This document shows positions 1 through 12,118 of a stretch of 64,000 nucleotides of DNA, piece after piece (position 1 is the first letter of the stretch; each line of letters starts with the position of its first letter). The DNA is from Hyaloscypha bicolor E (taxonomy: Eukaryota; Ascomycota; Leotiomycetes; Helotiales; Hyaloscyphaceae), in assembly GCF_002865645.1 (NCBI RefSeq), contig NW_020194631.1:744001-808000 (forward strand), written 5' to 3'. The notes below the pieces were generated by a model. The model ran no database searches and was not told the origin of the DNA. It worked only from the letters and a program-made list of their open reading frames with translations. A program made the position numbers and the translations under genes.

Positions 1-1430
1 ATCTCGGTAGTAAGCTCGGTAATAAGGTTAATGCCTTAAAGGTAGACATTGCGATATTCCTTTAAGGAATTAGCAAGCACCTAAGCGTATTAGAAAAAAC
101 TTACCTTTGGGATACTAGCCCAAGTAGTATTATTATCTGCCTTGTCGAGACGGAAAGAAGAATTCCGAAGCTTGTTAGTATCCTTCTAGTCTTCGAAAAC
201 CCAATTAATAGTATTATCCTCGTTAGTATAATACTATTTAGGATATGCTTCAAGAAATTTCTTAAAGGTTATAATGGTGTCTTCCCAGGACTAGTAAGCC
301 TCTGATAAGTAGCGAGGAATCTGAAATCGCATTAGCTTTAATAGATATTAAAGCTAAAGAACTTACTAATATATAAGACTCAGAACCCTTGTTATAACGG
401 TCGTAATTCTTCTTACCAGGTGCTATGGTATATAAGATAAAGGGATTAATAAGTAAATGCTTGAAACATTTCAAGTATCTGCTAGTAATAGGAAAGGAGG
501 CTGCGAGGTTACCTTTGCGCTTGTTATTACGGGGATGGATAATGAAGCCAGAAGAAGATATTATGGAATTAATTGAAAATAATTAAAGAAGACTTAGAGA
601 AGGGTAGAAGAAGAGGCTAGAAGGCAATAATAGAAAAAGTTATATATGTGGTTATTAGAAAGGAAGAGAGTATATAGCGATACGAAGAGGTTCTTTTATA
701 GAGGTAGAGAACCACCTGGATTAACTACTAGTTTTCGTACTAGTCCTAATCGGAAACTAGTATAACCGATTAATGCATACTCCCAGGAGCCCGCAAATAA
801 TCTCTAGGACCTCAGAAATATTCGTATGGGTTTCTTATATGAATATTTATTAAATACTTTCCATATAGCTATTCAGATTATTCTGATACGAGATCTGATA
901 GGTGGCGTTAATTTCGTGGGGTAGCGCCTTGGTACTTTGGATCGAGCTAATTAGAATACTCAGATCCTAAACGAAATCGCGATTACCGGCTAGCCCCTAT
1001 ACCTGGGGTGTAATTACCCTTCCTTCTTGCTTACTTAGCCCCGATCTGATTAGACGATTTTTATATCCATTATCCAGATTATATTAGTAAAACCACCTCC
1101 CAAGATACTAGAAGTTTATATTAATTAAATAAATAATTAATTAAATATTTACCAGGATGGATTAATGGATCTTGGGGACAAGATCCTAGGAGGGGAGTAT
1201 AGTTATAATATATACAGGGTCATACGTGACTTAAGGGCATGTAATGAACCTCGGATATTGCGGATATTAATCAGGGAGTTCGGTAGCCCTTTAATATCCT
1301 AACTAATTACTGTTTATATCATATGTATTAGGCTTATAAATCACTAATTATATATATGCTATCGGGGCCTCCTATTTAGAGGGGGCTTCCCTGGACCTTA
1401 TAGGAGAAACAGAGATTAGTTCTGTACTGA
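1..1430. repeat. degenerate repeat debris, LTR-like 3' end
   Basis: No gene is readable: every frame is broken by many stops. A 13-base string, TCTTGGGGACAAG at 1170-1182, recurs at 5785-5797. In both places it is followed by a purine-rich run (1187-1198 and 5803-5812), the usual layout just upstream of a 3' LTR. This suggests the ends of two related Ty3/gypsy copies. The sequence after 1200 (TATA-rich, with a CCTCC/GGGGGG hairpin-like stretch near 1369-1391) may be LTR remains. Exact element borders and target-site duplications could not be fixed by eye. Confidence 0.45.
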
Positions 1431-4400
1431 ATTTAATACTGTGGTTTTATAATATACTAATTCATTCTATTGTCTTATTACCTACTAACAAATACCTTAT
1501 AATATTAATTACCGGGATCTAAATAGAATTACTATTAAGAACCAAATACTATTACTACTTATTAGTAAAATAATAAATAGGCTTTATAAAGCAAAGATAT
1601 ATATAAAGCTAGACTTAAAAAATACTTATTATTAGTTATAAATACGGGAAGGTAATAAGTAAAAAATAATATTTCAAATATACTATAGATATTTTAAGTA
1701 CTATATTATGCCTTTTAAACTATTTAATACTCTAGTAATATTCTAGGTATATATTAACTATATACTAGTAGGCCTTATAAATATTATTTATATAGTTTAT
1801 CTAGATAATATTTTAATTTATTTAGAGAACCTAGAATAGTATATAATAGTAGTCTAATATATACTTGAGTAGTTATAGTAATACTAGCTCTTTATAAACT
1901 TAATAAAATATAAGTTTAATATAGAGAGAATAAAGTTCCTGAAATTTATAATTAGCTCAGATAATATAGAAATAAAAACTAGCCGGGTTATAGCTATTAG
2001 GAAATAGCTAGCCCTAAAAAATAATATCTAAGAAATTCAAGTATTCCTGGGTTTTACTAACTTTTACTAGAGATTTATCTATAGATACTCTAGGGTAGTA
2101 AAAGAATTAACTAATTTACTAAAAATTGGCAGAAAACTACTATATTAGTTTAGCTAGATAAATAAGGCAAATAAGGCTTTTAGGGAGCTATAAATTATAT
2201 TTATAATAGTACTAATTCTTTATTATTTTAACCTAGCCTTAAAGATTTATATAGAAATAGATACTTTAGGATTTATAATTATAGGTATAATTTCCTAGCT
2301 TTTTAGTAAGAGAGTAAAAGCCAGATAATATCCTATTACTTTCTATTTAAAAAAGATAACTATAATTAAGAGTAAATATAAGACATATAACTTTAAACTC
2401 TTGGCTATTATTCTAGTATTCCGTATTTAGTAATATTACCTAGTATATATCCGGTATATTATTATTATTAAGATAAATTATAATAACTTAAAATATTTTA
2501 TAACTAAGAGAAAACTAAATAGTTAATAAATAAGATAAGTAAAGAAGCTAGCTATCTTTAACTTCGTCTTAGAGTACTAGCCGGGGTATAGTAATCCTGC
2601 TAATAGGCTATTAAGAAGGCCAGATTTTATAGTAAGTATAAATAAAGATATTTTATTACTTATACTTTATAATAAGCTATAGAATATAGAATAAAGAATC
2701 CTATAAGTAATAGTAATAGAATACTATACTATTCCTATAATACTATAATATAAGGCCTAGGAAAGAGAAGATAAGTATTTCTTAATTAGTAAGATATTAA
2801 GGAATTCCGAAAAGGAAATCTATTTTAGTAATAAAATAATACTAAAAATACTACTATTTAAGCCTATTACTAGTATAGCTAGTTATAAATAATATATATT
2901 ATAAATTCTAGTTATATAAATAACTAGGTCCGAAATAGTATATAAGAAAAGCAAAAAGATATTATTTAAACTATTATTATAATACTAAAGGCTCGATTTA
3001 TTAGTATAATATTAGTAATATAAATAGTTCTTAAAAAAGATCTTTACTAAAGCTATTAAGATTTAGGAACTTAATATATCTGGGTTATTAAGATATTAGG
3101 GTACTATTTATATACTAAATAAGCTGGCTCTTAAAGAAAAATTACTATAAGCTAACTATAATAATCCTATAGGTAGGCATTTTAGTACTAGTAAGATACT
3201 AGAGATTCTCTAGAGAAAATACTTCTAGTAAAGTATAAAAAAGAATATAAAAGATTATATTAGAACTTGTCCTATATATTAATAAACCAAGGTAAAGAAA
3301 TATCTATTATATAATATACTTAGTTTATTTCTCCTCTTTTCTAAGCCATAGTAAGAAATTACTATAAACTTTATTATAGGGCTACCTCTTTCTAGGTTTT
3401 ATAGTAAAGTATATAATTCTATACTTATTATTATTAATAAGTATATGAAAATGACATAATATATTCCGATTACTAAGGAGGTCTTAGCTCCTGAGCTAGT
3501 AGAGCTATTTATATATTATATTATTAAAGACTTTAATATATCTATAGGTATAACCTCTAATAGAGGATCTGTCTTTATAAGTAAGTTCTAGTTAAGTTTA
3601 TGCTTTTACTTAAAGATTTAATAATAGCTAAGTATAGTATTTTATTTATAAACTAATAAATAAATAAAGAATTTAAACCAAACTCTAGAATAATACTTAA
3701 GGTACTATACTAGTTACTAGTAAAATAACTAGATAATAAAGCTTATTTTTATAGAATTCATATATAATAACTTTATATATTTAATAATAGAAATATCCTT
3801 ATTTTATACCTTATATAAATTCTATTCTAGTATTAAACTATATATTAAGGATAATATTCCAGAAAAAGAAGTACTAGTAATATAAGAAAGAGTATAAAGA
3901 ATTCAAGTAAAACGGGAAGTACTAGAGAAATAATAATAAGAAGTAATAGATATATAAAAAAAGTACTATAATAAGAAATATATTAATAAGAAGTTTAAGA
4001 TATATAATAAAGTTATGCTTTATATAAAGAATATTTAATAGCTATAATCTAGTATAAAGCTAGCAAATAAATATCTCGGCTTCTTTAAAGTTCTAGAAAT
4101 TATAGGAATATATAAATAGGTATATTACTTGGAATTACTACTATTATATTAGATTTATAATATTTTCTATATTTCTCTTTTGAAATTATAATACCCGCAA
4201 GCTAGTACTATAATAAAACTAGAGCTAATTAAGATTAAGAGTAAAAAGGAATTTGAGATAGAATTTATTATAGCTTATAAAGAGGGCAGAAAAGAAAGAA
4301 AGTATCTCATTTATTAAAAGGGCTATTTACTAATAAATAATATATAGGAATTACTAAGTAATCTAGAGAATATAGCTTAAGAATTATAAGAATACTTGGA

Positions 4401-4450
4401 AAAGAATAATATTATAATACTATTAGCTAAACGGAGATATAAAAGATAAA
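1431..4450 (+). mobile_element. RIP-degraded Ty3/gypsy chromovirus pol relic
   Basis: Translating the plus strand through its stops gives the gypsy pol order. Reverse transcriptase comes first: NYRDLNRITIKN near 1508, KLDLKNTY near 1610, and YLDNILIY near 1800, where the catalytic YxDD has become YLDN. An RNase H-like stretch follows near 2220-2500. Then comes an integrase zinc-finger relic (RHF near 3180, CPIY near 3275) and an integrase core (GLPLSRFYSKVYNSIL near 3380). A chromodomain-like end near 4250-4395 reads ERKYLIY then KGY. Stops sit mostly where CAG, CAA or TGG would be expected, so TAG and TAA replace them. CpG is nearly absent and TA is in great excess, the pattern of repeat-induced point mutation. 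Non-functional. Confidence 0.85.
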
Positions 4451-5342
4451 TACTTTTATTAGGAAACTATTAAAAAACCATATATTTATTCTTAGAAAAA
4501 CTATACGAAAATTATTAAAAACTCTAATTTCTATATCCCATAAATACCCTACCCTCATAACTACTTTCTATTATTCTTATTATTATTCTTATTAGGATTC
4601 TCTCGAGAAATAGGTAGTAAATTAGCCTATAAAGCTATTAGCTATTAGTAAGAAACAAGAAAGAAATAAGTTTACTTAATACTAAAAAATATTAATTATA
4701 TTATTAAGAGTACTTTATATTTATACCAAGCTAGTAAGAATTACTTAACCTATTCCTTGAATTATTAGGAGAATTTATTAGCCTTAAATAATAGCTTTAA
4801 TACGAGAAGTATATATAGTTTAGTATAAAAGAAAAGTAGTAATAGCCTTCTCTCTTTTAAATAAAGAATAAGAAAGACGCTTATATATATTAATAGCTTA
4901 AAAAAAGTAATTTAATTATATTATATATACTTGAGGAATCTTAAATAGTATTAGAATAAGAAATAAAAGAAGAAATTTGTAATTTATAGGATTATATTTC
5001 TTATTCTTAAAGCAGTAATAATTATATATTAAGTAATTATTATTCTTAATATAAGTAAGGTCGGGAAACTTAGTAATATTCTTAGAATATTAAAGATAAT
5101 AAGAGCAAATTAAAAATATAGGAATATTAGCCAAATAAGTAGTAATAGGCTAATAAGTACTAAGAGAAGTATTTATCTTAATAAATAAAGAAGTAAAAGA
5201 GGAAATTAGAAAGAGACTTAAATAAAGCTTAAATAAGGCTTAAAGGAGCTTAAAGGAGCTTAAAGAAGGCTTAAAGAAGGAAGGCAAGGAACGAGAAGAA
5301 GCTAGGTATAATATTATGGTTAAGGAAAAGGAAAATTAGTTA
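4451..5342. repeat. AT-rich repeat remnant, no readable gene
   Basis: This stretch continues the extreme AT bias of the pol relic but I could not recognise a domain in any frame. It may be the 3' part of the same element or a second, equally mutated element. Composition recovers abruptly near 5340. Confidence 0.5.
5219..5290 (+). repeat. short tandem repeat around GCTTAAAGGA
   Basis: Imperfect tandem copies of a 10-12 base unit (GCTTAAATAAG, GCTTAAAGGA, GCTTAAAGAAG) lie inside the AT-rich repeat block. At least six units are visible. It is probably a minisatellite that formed inside the dead element; no function is suggested. Confidence 0.6.
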
Positions 5343-6240
5343 GTGGGAAAAGAGAGGCCTTTTTATAATACCCTCTCCCCGAATAGTAATTACGAATTCG
5401 GAACCGGCTCTATACCAGGAATACCCAGAAAATTCCAAAGAAGGGATTTACGAATAAACCAGAAAATCGGATTAACTTTTCCAAGCTCTTGGGCCTATAA
5501 AGTAATAATTTATTTGCGAATAGAGGCTAAGTTAGGATTTACGAACTAATTAGGAGATTAGATAAGCTTTATATCCAATAGTATATGCTATATTCATACT
5601 ACCTTTACGAGGGGGAATCGCTAGAGGCAATTTGCGAACTAGCTAGGAAGGGTTAGTGAATTATATCCTCAACTCCATTACCTGGTATAATAATGGGGCA
5701 ATTATGGGAAGTCTTTAGGGAAAGCCAGTGGCCAGGAAAGTTTCAGGGAGACATTTATAAAGCTATTCGCAGTTTTCCCAGGCCTCTTGGGGACAAGGGC
5801 CCAGAGAGGGGGTTAATGTAATAGGTATACGTAATGGCGCATAGACAGGTATCAGATGTCATGGATCTAGTTTCCTATTTTGGGTATAGCTTGCGATCGG
5901 AATCATATGGATCGCATGGGATTTCCTAATTAAGTAAAGGGCTTCGCATGCCTGGCTAAGCACTAGGGAATATATAGGGAGACGCTCCTAGCTTTGGAAG
6001 GGGCATCGATTAGTCTCTTGTTAGAATCAATTCTTGGAATCAGTTACACTTGCAAGCGTCACTCCGCAGCTTACTTACCTTGACTACTTGTATATCACCC
6101 TGCTATTACGTGCCTTACATATAAAGAGCTTTTAAAGCGTCTGCGAACTCCAACTTCTCCTCTACGGTACTCTTTACTAATTTTACCTTCTTCTCCTGGT
6201 TTTGCTACCCTGCCACCCCGTACTCCTACTCACGAAGACT
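5343..6240 (+). mobile_element. 3' end and LTR-like remains of a gypsy element
   Basis: Less AT-rich than the block before it. The string TCTTGGGGACAAG at 5785-5797 is followed by a purine tract (5803-5812) and then TGTAATAGG from 5817, the expected arrangement of polypurine tract and the 5' TG of a 3' LTR. The same 13-mer occurs at 1170-1182. The short open frame at 5343-5549 shows no family similarity and is probably chance. I could not locate a matching LTR copy with certainty. Confidence 0.4.
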
Positions 6241-7394
6241 GGGCAGATTGGCCTATACTATTAACATTATGTACGCGAAAACAAGGCATTAATTATATTA
6301 AAAATCGTATGATATAATTAATAAATGGTATACCTATTACTTCTTCGGTTTTATATATATAAGAGAAGGTAGAAGCGGTATTAGAGAGGTCAATTTTAGC
6401 TGGTACTCTTGCTAGATAAAGGGTACTAGATCTGGGCCTTGCGGAGAAGGAGTGTTTAGCTAGGAAAGAAGGAGCTGGTAAGATTATTCAGAAATATGGG
6501 GAGATTACTGTGGAGCAAGGAAGAAAGGATATTAAGGCAGATAATGAGGATGAAGCTCGGGTGGTTAATATGAGGCATGCTAGGCTAAGTAAGCCTTGGA
6601 GAAATAAGTACAAAAAAATAATGCGAAGGTTTGAAGCTGATTACTGGGACGTAATCAATTAGAAAATGAAGGCTACTGATTATGATTTATGGGAAAAATA
6701 GGGGTTGTGGTGGGCTAAAACTCCATGGTTCTATATATATAGGGAAAAATTTGCGTATTGCTGGTTTTTACGTATTGCCCTCCCTCACCTGGTAAGCGTG
6801 CTAAGCGAGAACCAGGTGAGCCCGGCCGAACGAGTACAGGGCACATACGCTGAAGTCGCATGACTTTATGCCGCAATATTCGTATACCGTATTAATTAAA
6901 GCCTTAGGCGTTAAGAGTCAGCTGTGGCTGGGAATGGGAAGAATCTTTTCCTAAGGCTGCAAGGCACAAGTTTTGAATGGTCCGAGAAATCGGCGATGCG
7001 ATTTGGCTGATTAGGTAATCATTGGAGGAGCCCTGGTGGCCTGCGCCCGCTCATCATCTTACCACGATAAGGCCCCAACCAAATAGAAGCAACCGCACGA
7101 GCAATACCCAGCATGACCGGCCCAGGCCATTGGATTCACAGTACAGCGGAGGAAGAGCAGTACATGGCTTATGGAATGGTCCGTAGTTGAACTCTAAACC
7201 TTGGCGGCCCTGATCTAGTAGTGAGGGGCACGTGGGGCAGGTCTTGGCGCGTAATTACAGCCTCAGCTGAATAGCCTCAGCTGAATGGCCTCGCATCGCC
7301 CAGCGCTTACCGTACCATCAAGACCTGCTCCAATCCATCCCTCCCTATCGATTACATCTGAACTATACTGAGAAATCTAGCCATGCAGTAAGCA
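6241..7394. other. repeat-derived intergenic DNA with a long hairpin
   Basis: No intact gene. A broken plus-strand reading near 6400-6660 is rich in lysine, arginine and glutamate and could be the C-terminal end of a DNA-transposon transposase, but no catalytic motif is visible. At 6776-6843 there is a nested inverted repeat: TGCCCT at 6776 pairs with AGGGCA at 6838, and CTCACCTGGT at 6784 pairs with ACCAGGTGAG at 6811. At about 7259-7287 a 13-base unit, GCCTCAGCTGAAT, is repeated twice. The NLR promoter must lie in the last few hundred bases, but no TATA box is obvious. Confidence 0.4.
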
Positions 7395-10300
7395 ATGTCG
7401 GCACAACGTAACGACGAGCCAAATCCCCTGGACAGCACAGGGCTGTGTCTTTTGTCCCTCGATGGCGGAGGTGTGCGCGGACTCTCAACGCTTTACATCC
7501 TGAAGAGCATCATGGATCGGTTGAACGACAAACGTAAGACTGCCAGTCTGCCACTGGCAAAGCCCTGTGAAGTATTCGACCTTATCGGAGGGACTAGCAC
7601 TGGCGGGTAGGCAATCTAGCTATAGAGCGAGCTTCATACCTGTTGACCCTGATTTCAAGGCTGATTGCTATTATGCTCGGTCGGCTCGAGATGGGCGTAG
7701 ATGAGTGCATTATAGCATATACTAAACTCGCAGAAGCGGTATTTTCCCAGAAGAAGTCTCGCCTGCCATTCAGCCTGAAAGGCAAAGTGAAGGCGCAATT
7801 CGACTCTTCGAAGCTCGAGAACGCGATCCGAGAGACTATCAAAGGATCAGGTATCTCCGAGACAGATTCGTTCAATGACGGCAACGAGCGAGGGTGCAGG
7901 ACGTAAGTGTCGTGAATGCACAAAACGATAGATTACTTATGACAATAGCTTTGTTTGCACTGCCGACCAGAATACCAAAAGCATTGTCCGCCTTCGAAGC
8001 TATGCCTTATCCGACGAGTCGAATATCCCAGCTAGCATATGTCAAGCGGCGCTCGCGACGTCTGCTGCTACCACATTCTTCGAACCTGTTCGTATTGGAA
8101 ATCGAATATTCGCAGATGGCGGACTCGGCGCAAATAACCCGGTCGACGAAGTAGAGGGCGAAGCGGCAAACATCTGGTGCTCGGAGTCTGGAGATCTGAA
8201 GCCTCTAGTCAAGTGTTTCCTTTCAATCGGGACTGGAAACCCTGGGATCAAGGCATTTGAGGAGAGTATCTTTAAGTTTCTAGGTCAGACTGTGGTTGGC
8301 ATTGCAACTGAGACAGAAGAGACCGAGAAGCGGTTCATAGCCAAGTGGAGAAAGCATTTTGACGAAAATCGGTACTTTCGTTTCAACGTCGATCAGGGTC
8401 TACAAAGCATTGGGCTCGACGAGTACAAGCAGCAAGGCGCGATGGAGTCGGCAACAGAGAGGTATCTGGTTAACCAAGCTCAGAAGAATCGAGTGCGAGA
8501 CTGTATCAAGAACTTGGAATTAAAACAGAGTGTGTATATCATGGATTTTTCGTAGCTATAAAATTGAAGAACAAGCTGATTGCTTTAGACAAAACCGAAA
8601 AGTCTTTTGCTGCTCTTCGGCGTGTAAGTAGCGTCATCATGGTTAGTTGAACTCCACTAACTCTAGCTAGGAATTTGAAATCTCGAGGATTCGGCAACAA
8701 ATTTGTATAATCAGCATCTTCTATTTTGTCTTAACCAAGCTGACTGTAGTGTAGTCGCATGTAATGTCCAATGGTTTGTGCCTTTCGAGAAGAATGGTTG
8801 CTTCACTGGCCGGGAGTCGGAACTGATCCAAATAGAGGAGCTGCTATTTACAAAGGGTGGACCGACAAAGATTGCTGTCTTTGGACTTGGAGGTGTTGGG
8901 AAGACGAGTCTGACGATCGAGCTCGTCTATCGTATCAGGTTAAGCTACAAGGATTGCTCAATCTTTTGGATTCCTGCAACGAACTTTGAGAGTCTCCAAC
9001 AAGCGTATCTCAATATCTGCCAACAGCTTCAACTTCTTGGACGGGACAAAAAAAATGAAGATCCGAAAAGGCTTTTACAGAGCTATCTAAGCCAAGCTAG
9101 CGCGGGTCAGTGGCTTTTGGTGTTTGATAATGCTGATGATATCAGTATGTGGACTGGGAGCCAAGGATCTGACCAGGTATCGTGCCAACTCATGGACTGT
9201 CTTCCGATAAGCCAAGACGGGCGTATTATCTTTACAAGCCGTGACAGGAAGACAGCCTACGACCTTGTGCAGCGAGGACATATAGTCGAAGTGCCAGAGT
9301 TAAGTGAGGACGTGGCAATAGATTTGCTGCAAAAGTGCGTACCTAGACATGACCTTGGTAAACACGAGGACGATGCAAAGTCCTTGCTCAAACAGCTCAC
9401 CTATCTTCCTCTCGCTATTGTTCAAGCAGCATCATATATCAACAAGAACGACATATCACTTTCTGAGTATTTGTTACTGCTCGCAGATCAGGAAGAAGAG
9501 GTGATTGATCTTCTTAGCGAGCGCTTTGAGGATGACAGCAGATATCGCGATAACGACAGATATGTCAAGGTGAAGAACCCAGTTGCTACGACATGGCTCA
9601 TCTCCTTTGAGCAGATTCGGCTTCGCGATCCGTTGGCAGCCGATTACTTGTCGTTTATGGCTTGTGTAGACTCGAAGGACGTACCGCAGTCACTGCTTCC
9701 TCCAGGTCCATCGCGAAAAGGGGAAGTAGACGCATTTGGGACTTTACACGCTTACTCGTTTGTCCAGAAACGAGCAGAAGGCTTAGCTCCTGAAGACTCA
9801 GCTCTTGATGCCCATCGTTTGGTGCATCTAGCAACACGGAACTGGCTCCGGAAAGAAGAATTGCTTGTTCAATGGACTGAAAAAGTAGTAGGGCGATTAG
9901 CGGACGTAATCCCGGATAATAAGAACCAGAATAGAAGCATCTGGAGAAGATATCTAATCCATGCTAGTTACGCTCTAGACTCTCGACTGATTGACCAGGA
10001 TGGAAAAAGAAGGATCGATTTGGCGTGGAAGGTCGGAAATTGTCTTAATAGCGATGGACGGTGGAAGGAGGCCGAGACTTTACTTGTGCAAGTAATGAAA
10101 TTTCGAAAGACGACCCTCGGCGAAAAGCACCCTGATACCCTCACGAGCATGAACAACCTCGCCCTTCTCTTTCGTCGCCAGGGCAAGTACGAGGCGGCCG
10201 AGCCGCTCTACAAAGAGACACTACGGCTATCAAAGAAAGTCCTCGGCAAAAAGCACCCTGATACCCTCACGAGCATGAACAACCTCGCCCTTCTCTTTTA

Positions 10301-10865
10301 TAGGGGCAAGTACGAGGCGGCCGAGCCGCTCTATAAAGAGACGCTACGGCTATCAAAGAAAGTCCTCGGCGAAGAGCACCCTGATACTCTTGTGAGTATG
10401 AACAACCTCGCCAGTCTCTTTTGTAGCCAGGGCAAGTACGAGGCGGCCGAGCCGCTCTGCAAAGAGACGCTGCAGCTGAGAATAAAAGTTCTCGGTGAAG
10501 AGCACCCTGACACTCTCGCGAGCATGAACAACCTCGCCAGTCTCTTTCGTCGCCAGGGCAAGTACGAGGCGGCCGAGCCGCTCTGCAAAGAGACGCTACG
10601 GCTATCAAAGAAAGTCCTCGGCGAAGAGCACCCTGATACTCTCGCGAGCATGAACAACCTCGCCCTTCTCTTTTATAGCCAGGGCAGGTACGAGGCGGCC
10701 GAGCCGCTCTATAAAGAGACGCTGCAGCTGAGAATAAAAGTTCTCGGCAAAGAGCACCCTGACACTCTCGCGAGCATGAACAACCTCGCCAGTCTCTTTT
10801 GTAGCCAGGGCAAGTACGAGGCAGCCGAGCTCAATTACCCTCGTCAAGATAATTCAGCTCTATAA
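7395..10865 (+). CDS. NLR-type protein: patatin phospholipase, NB-ARC, TPR
   Basis: A multi-exon NLR-like receptor. Exon 1 is 7395-7606, exon 2 7660-7902, and exon 3 starts at 7949; the first two introns have GT-AG borders and keep phase. The patatin domain has the oxyanion loop GGGVRG and the nucleophile elbow GTSTGG, the latter formed across intron 1, with DGG (ADGGLGANNP) completing the Ser-Asp dyad. The exon structure from about 8525 to 8755 is uncertain. Likely introns are ~8530-8589, 8624-8670 and 8705-8754, the second with a CTAAC branch site. The NB-ARC domain follows, with the P-loop GLGGVGKTS (about 8886), Walker B LLVFDNADD (about 9115) and GRIIFTSRDR (about 9218). The end is a tetratricopeptide array of 42-residue kinesin-light-chain type. 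The known role of the architecture is self/non-self sensing, with the patatin acting as a lipase effector. The last repeat ends abruptly at AAEL and a short unrelated tail, so the 3' end may be truncated. Confidence 0.85.
10056..10830 (+). repeat. 126-bp tandem TPR-coding array
   Basis: After one divergent unit (from about 10056), near-identical units start at 10182, 10305, 10431, 10557, 10683 and 10809. Spacing is 126 bp except the first interval, 123 bp, where one codon was deleted. Each encodes one 42-residue TPR beginning GKYEAAEPLYKETL. Units differ mainly in two cassettes, RLSKKVLG versus QLRIKVLG, which alternate along the array. The minus-strand frames over this array are its shadows. 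Confidence 0.95.
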
Positions 10866-12118
10866 ATCTTGTATTATATATTTTTTATAACTTTGATAAA
10901 GAGGGGGTTGGGGAAGTCAGTATTAATATACTTCTTCAATACTTTACTTGCCTTAAAATCTGATTTCTAAGCATACATATTACAGTCTCGAGATTATTCT
11001 AGAAGGCTCGCACGAATGCACTAGCCTAATTGTATTTGGTTGAATAGAAAAGAAAAATTGGAAGTGAAAGCCGGAAGTGAAAAGTCGGAAGTTCGTCGCG
11101 ACAGCAGCATTGTTGGCTGCACACAGCGCAACTTTTTGCTCTAAGCGGAGGATATCGGGAAACGGGAATTTTCCGGCAAGGTACGCATAGCCACACATTT
11201 AGCAGCTACAGATTTATTATATAAAAATGCAATAAGTTTTACAGAGATTACTGTAACCCATGACGCAGCTGACCAGGATCCTTGCTCGCTTGATTAGAGG
11301 AGGTATCAGCCCGTGTGGCGACGAGACCGCCCCAGCCGCCACAAGACTGACAATAGCTTTTTAGCATTAGAATAAAACCTGGATATCCATATTTAATCGT
11401 TTATGAGTTTAAAAGGTGAAAAAGCTTAATGGTGGTGTTGCGAGTCGAGGGGGTCTATTATAGTAGTAAAGGAGGCACTCTGTAAATTCAAGGGGGCGGC
11501 GACAACGCGATGATAGTTTTCGGAGTTAATAGGTCAGGAGTGGTCGGGAGAGGTATATGATACAACTGAAATAAAAATGAATAGAATTTTTAATGGGTTC
11601 ATAGATTTAAAGTCGCTTGAGCTAGAAGTACCTACGGTTTGTCTCGTTACAGGGTGCGTCTCGAGACGCAGGGACAGACGTTACTGTAATCGTGCGTCAG
11701 GACGGGCTGGTTTAGTGCGAGCGTCGCCGCACGATTAGTCTGAATGAAGAAACACTGAGATCGATCAATTCGGGACTTGGAGTCATTTTGGATCCCCCAA
11801 GATACCCTTCCCCTGCAAACTGGTGTGAAACGAGACATGGGGTGCCATTCAACCGTTGGCGTCGGCGAGCAAGCCGAGCCAATCCGTTGCCGCCGAGTGG
11901 CTAATTTTGGCATCTAGGGTTACACAAAGCTCCCCGAATCTCCGATCATGCCACCCCAAAGATGAAAGGCAAAGACCGACCGCCAACAATCACCAACATT
12001 CCAAAACACTACCTCCGTTCCTCCGTTCAACTTCCAAGAACCTTCTGGTTACTCTTAACATGTACCTTATTCGCGATTAACCTGCGGCTTCCATCTTCAC
12101 AAATCCTTCTCTAGCATT
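10866..12118. other. intergenic, no gene seen
   Basis: It begins with an AT-rich 3' flank (10866-10990) and then has ordinary composition. Short purine repeats (GGAAGTGAAAG type) lie at 11058-11095. No open frame resembles a protein family. The last part must hold the promoter and 5' UTR of the dynamin-like gene. Confidence 0.5.

Noticed and set aside
5343..5549. 68-codon plus-strand frame in the repeat block
   Set aside because: No similarity to any gypsy domain and flanked by debris; probably chance.
10182..10830. Regularly spaced direct repeats that could be mistaken for a CRISPR array
   Set aside because: The unit is continuous coding sequence for TPRs in a eukaryotic gene; there are no unique spacers.
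10267..10847. Long minus-strand frames (10267-10608, 10331-10657, 10605-10847) with internal repeats
   Set aside because: They are antisense shadows of the TPR array; their apparent repeats just mirror the 126-bp units.
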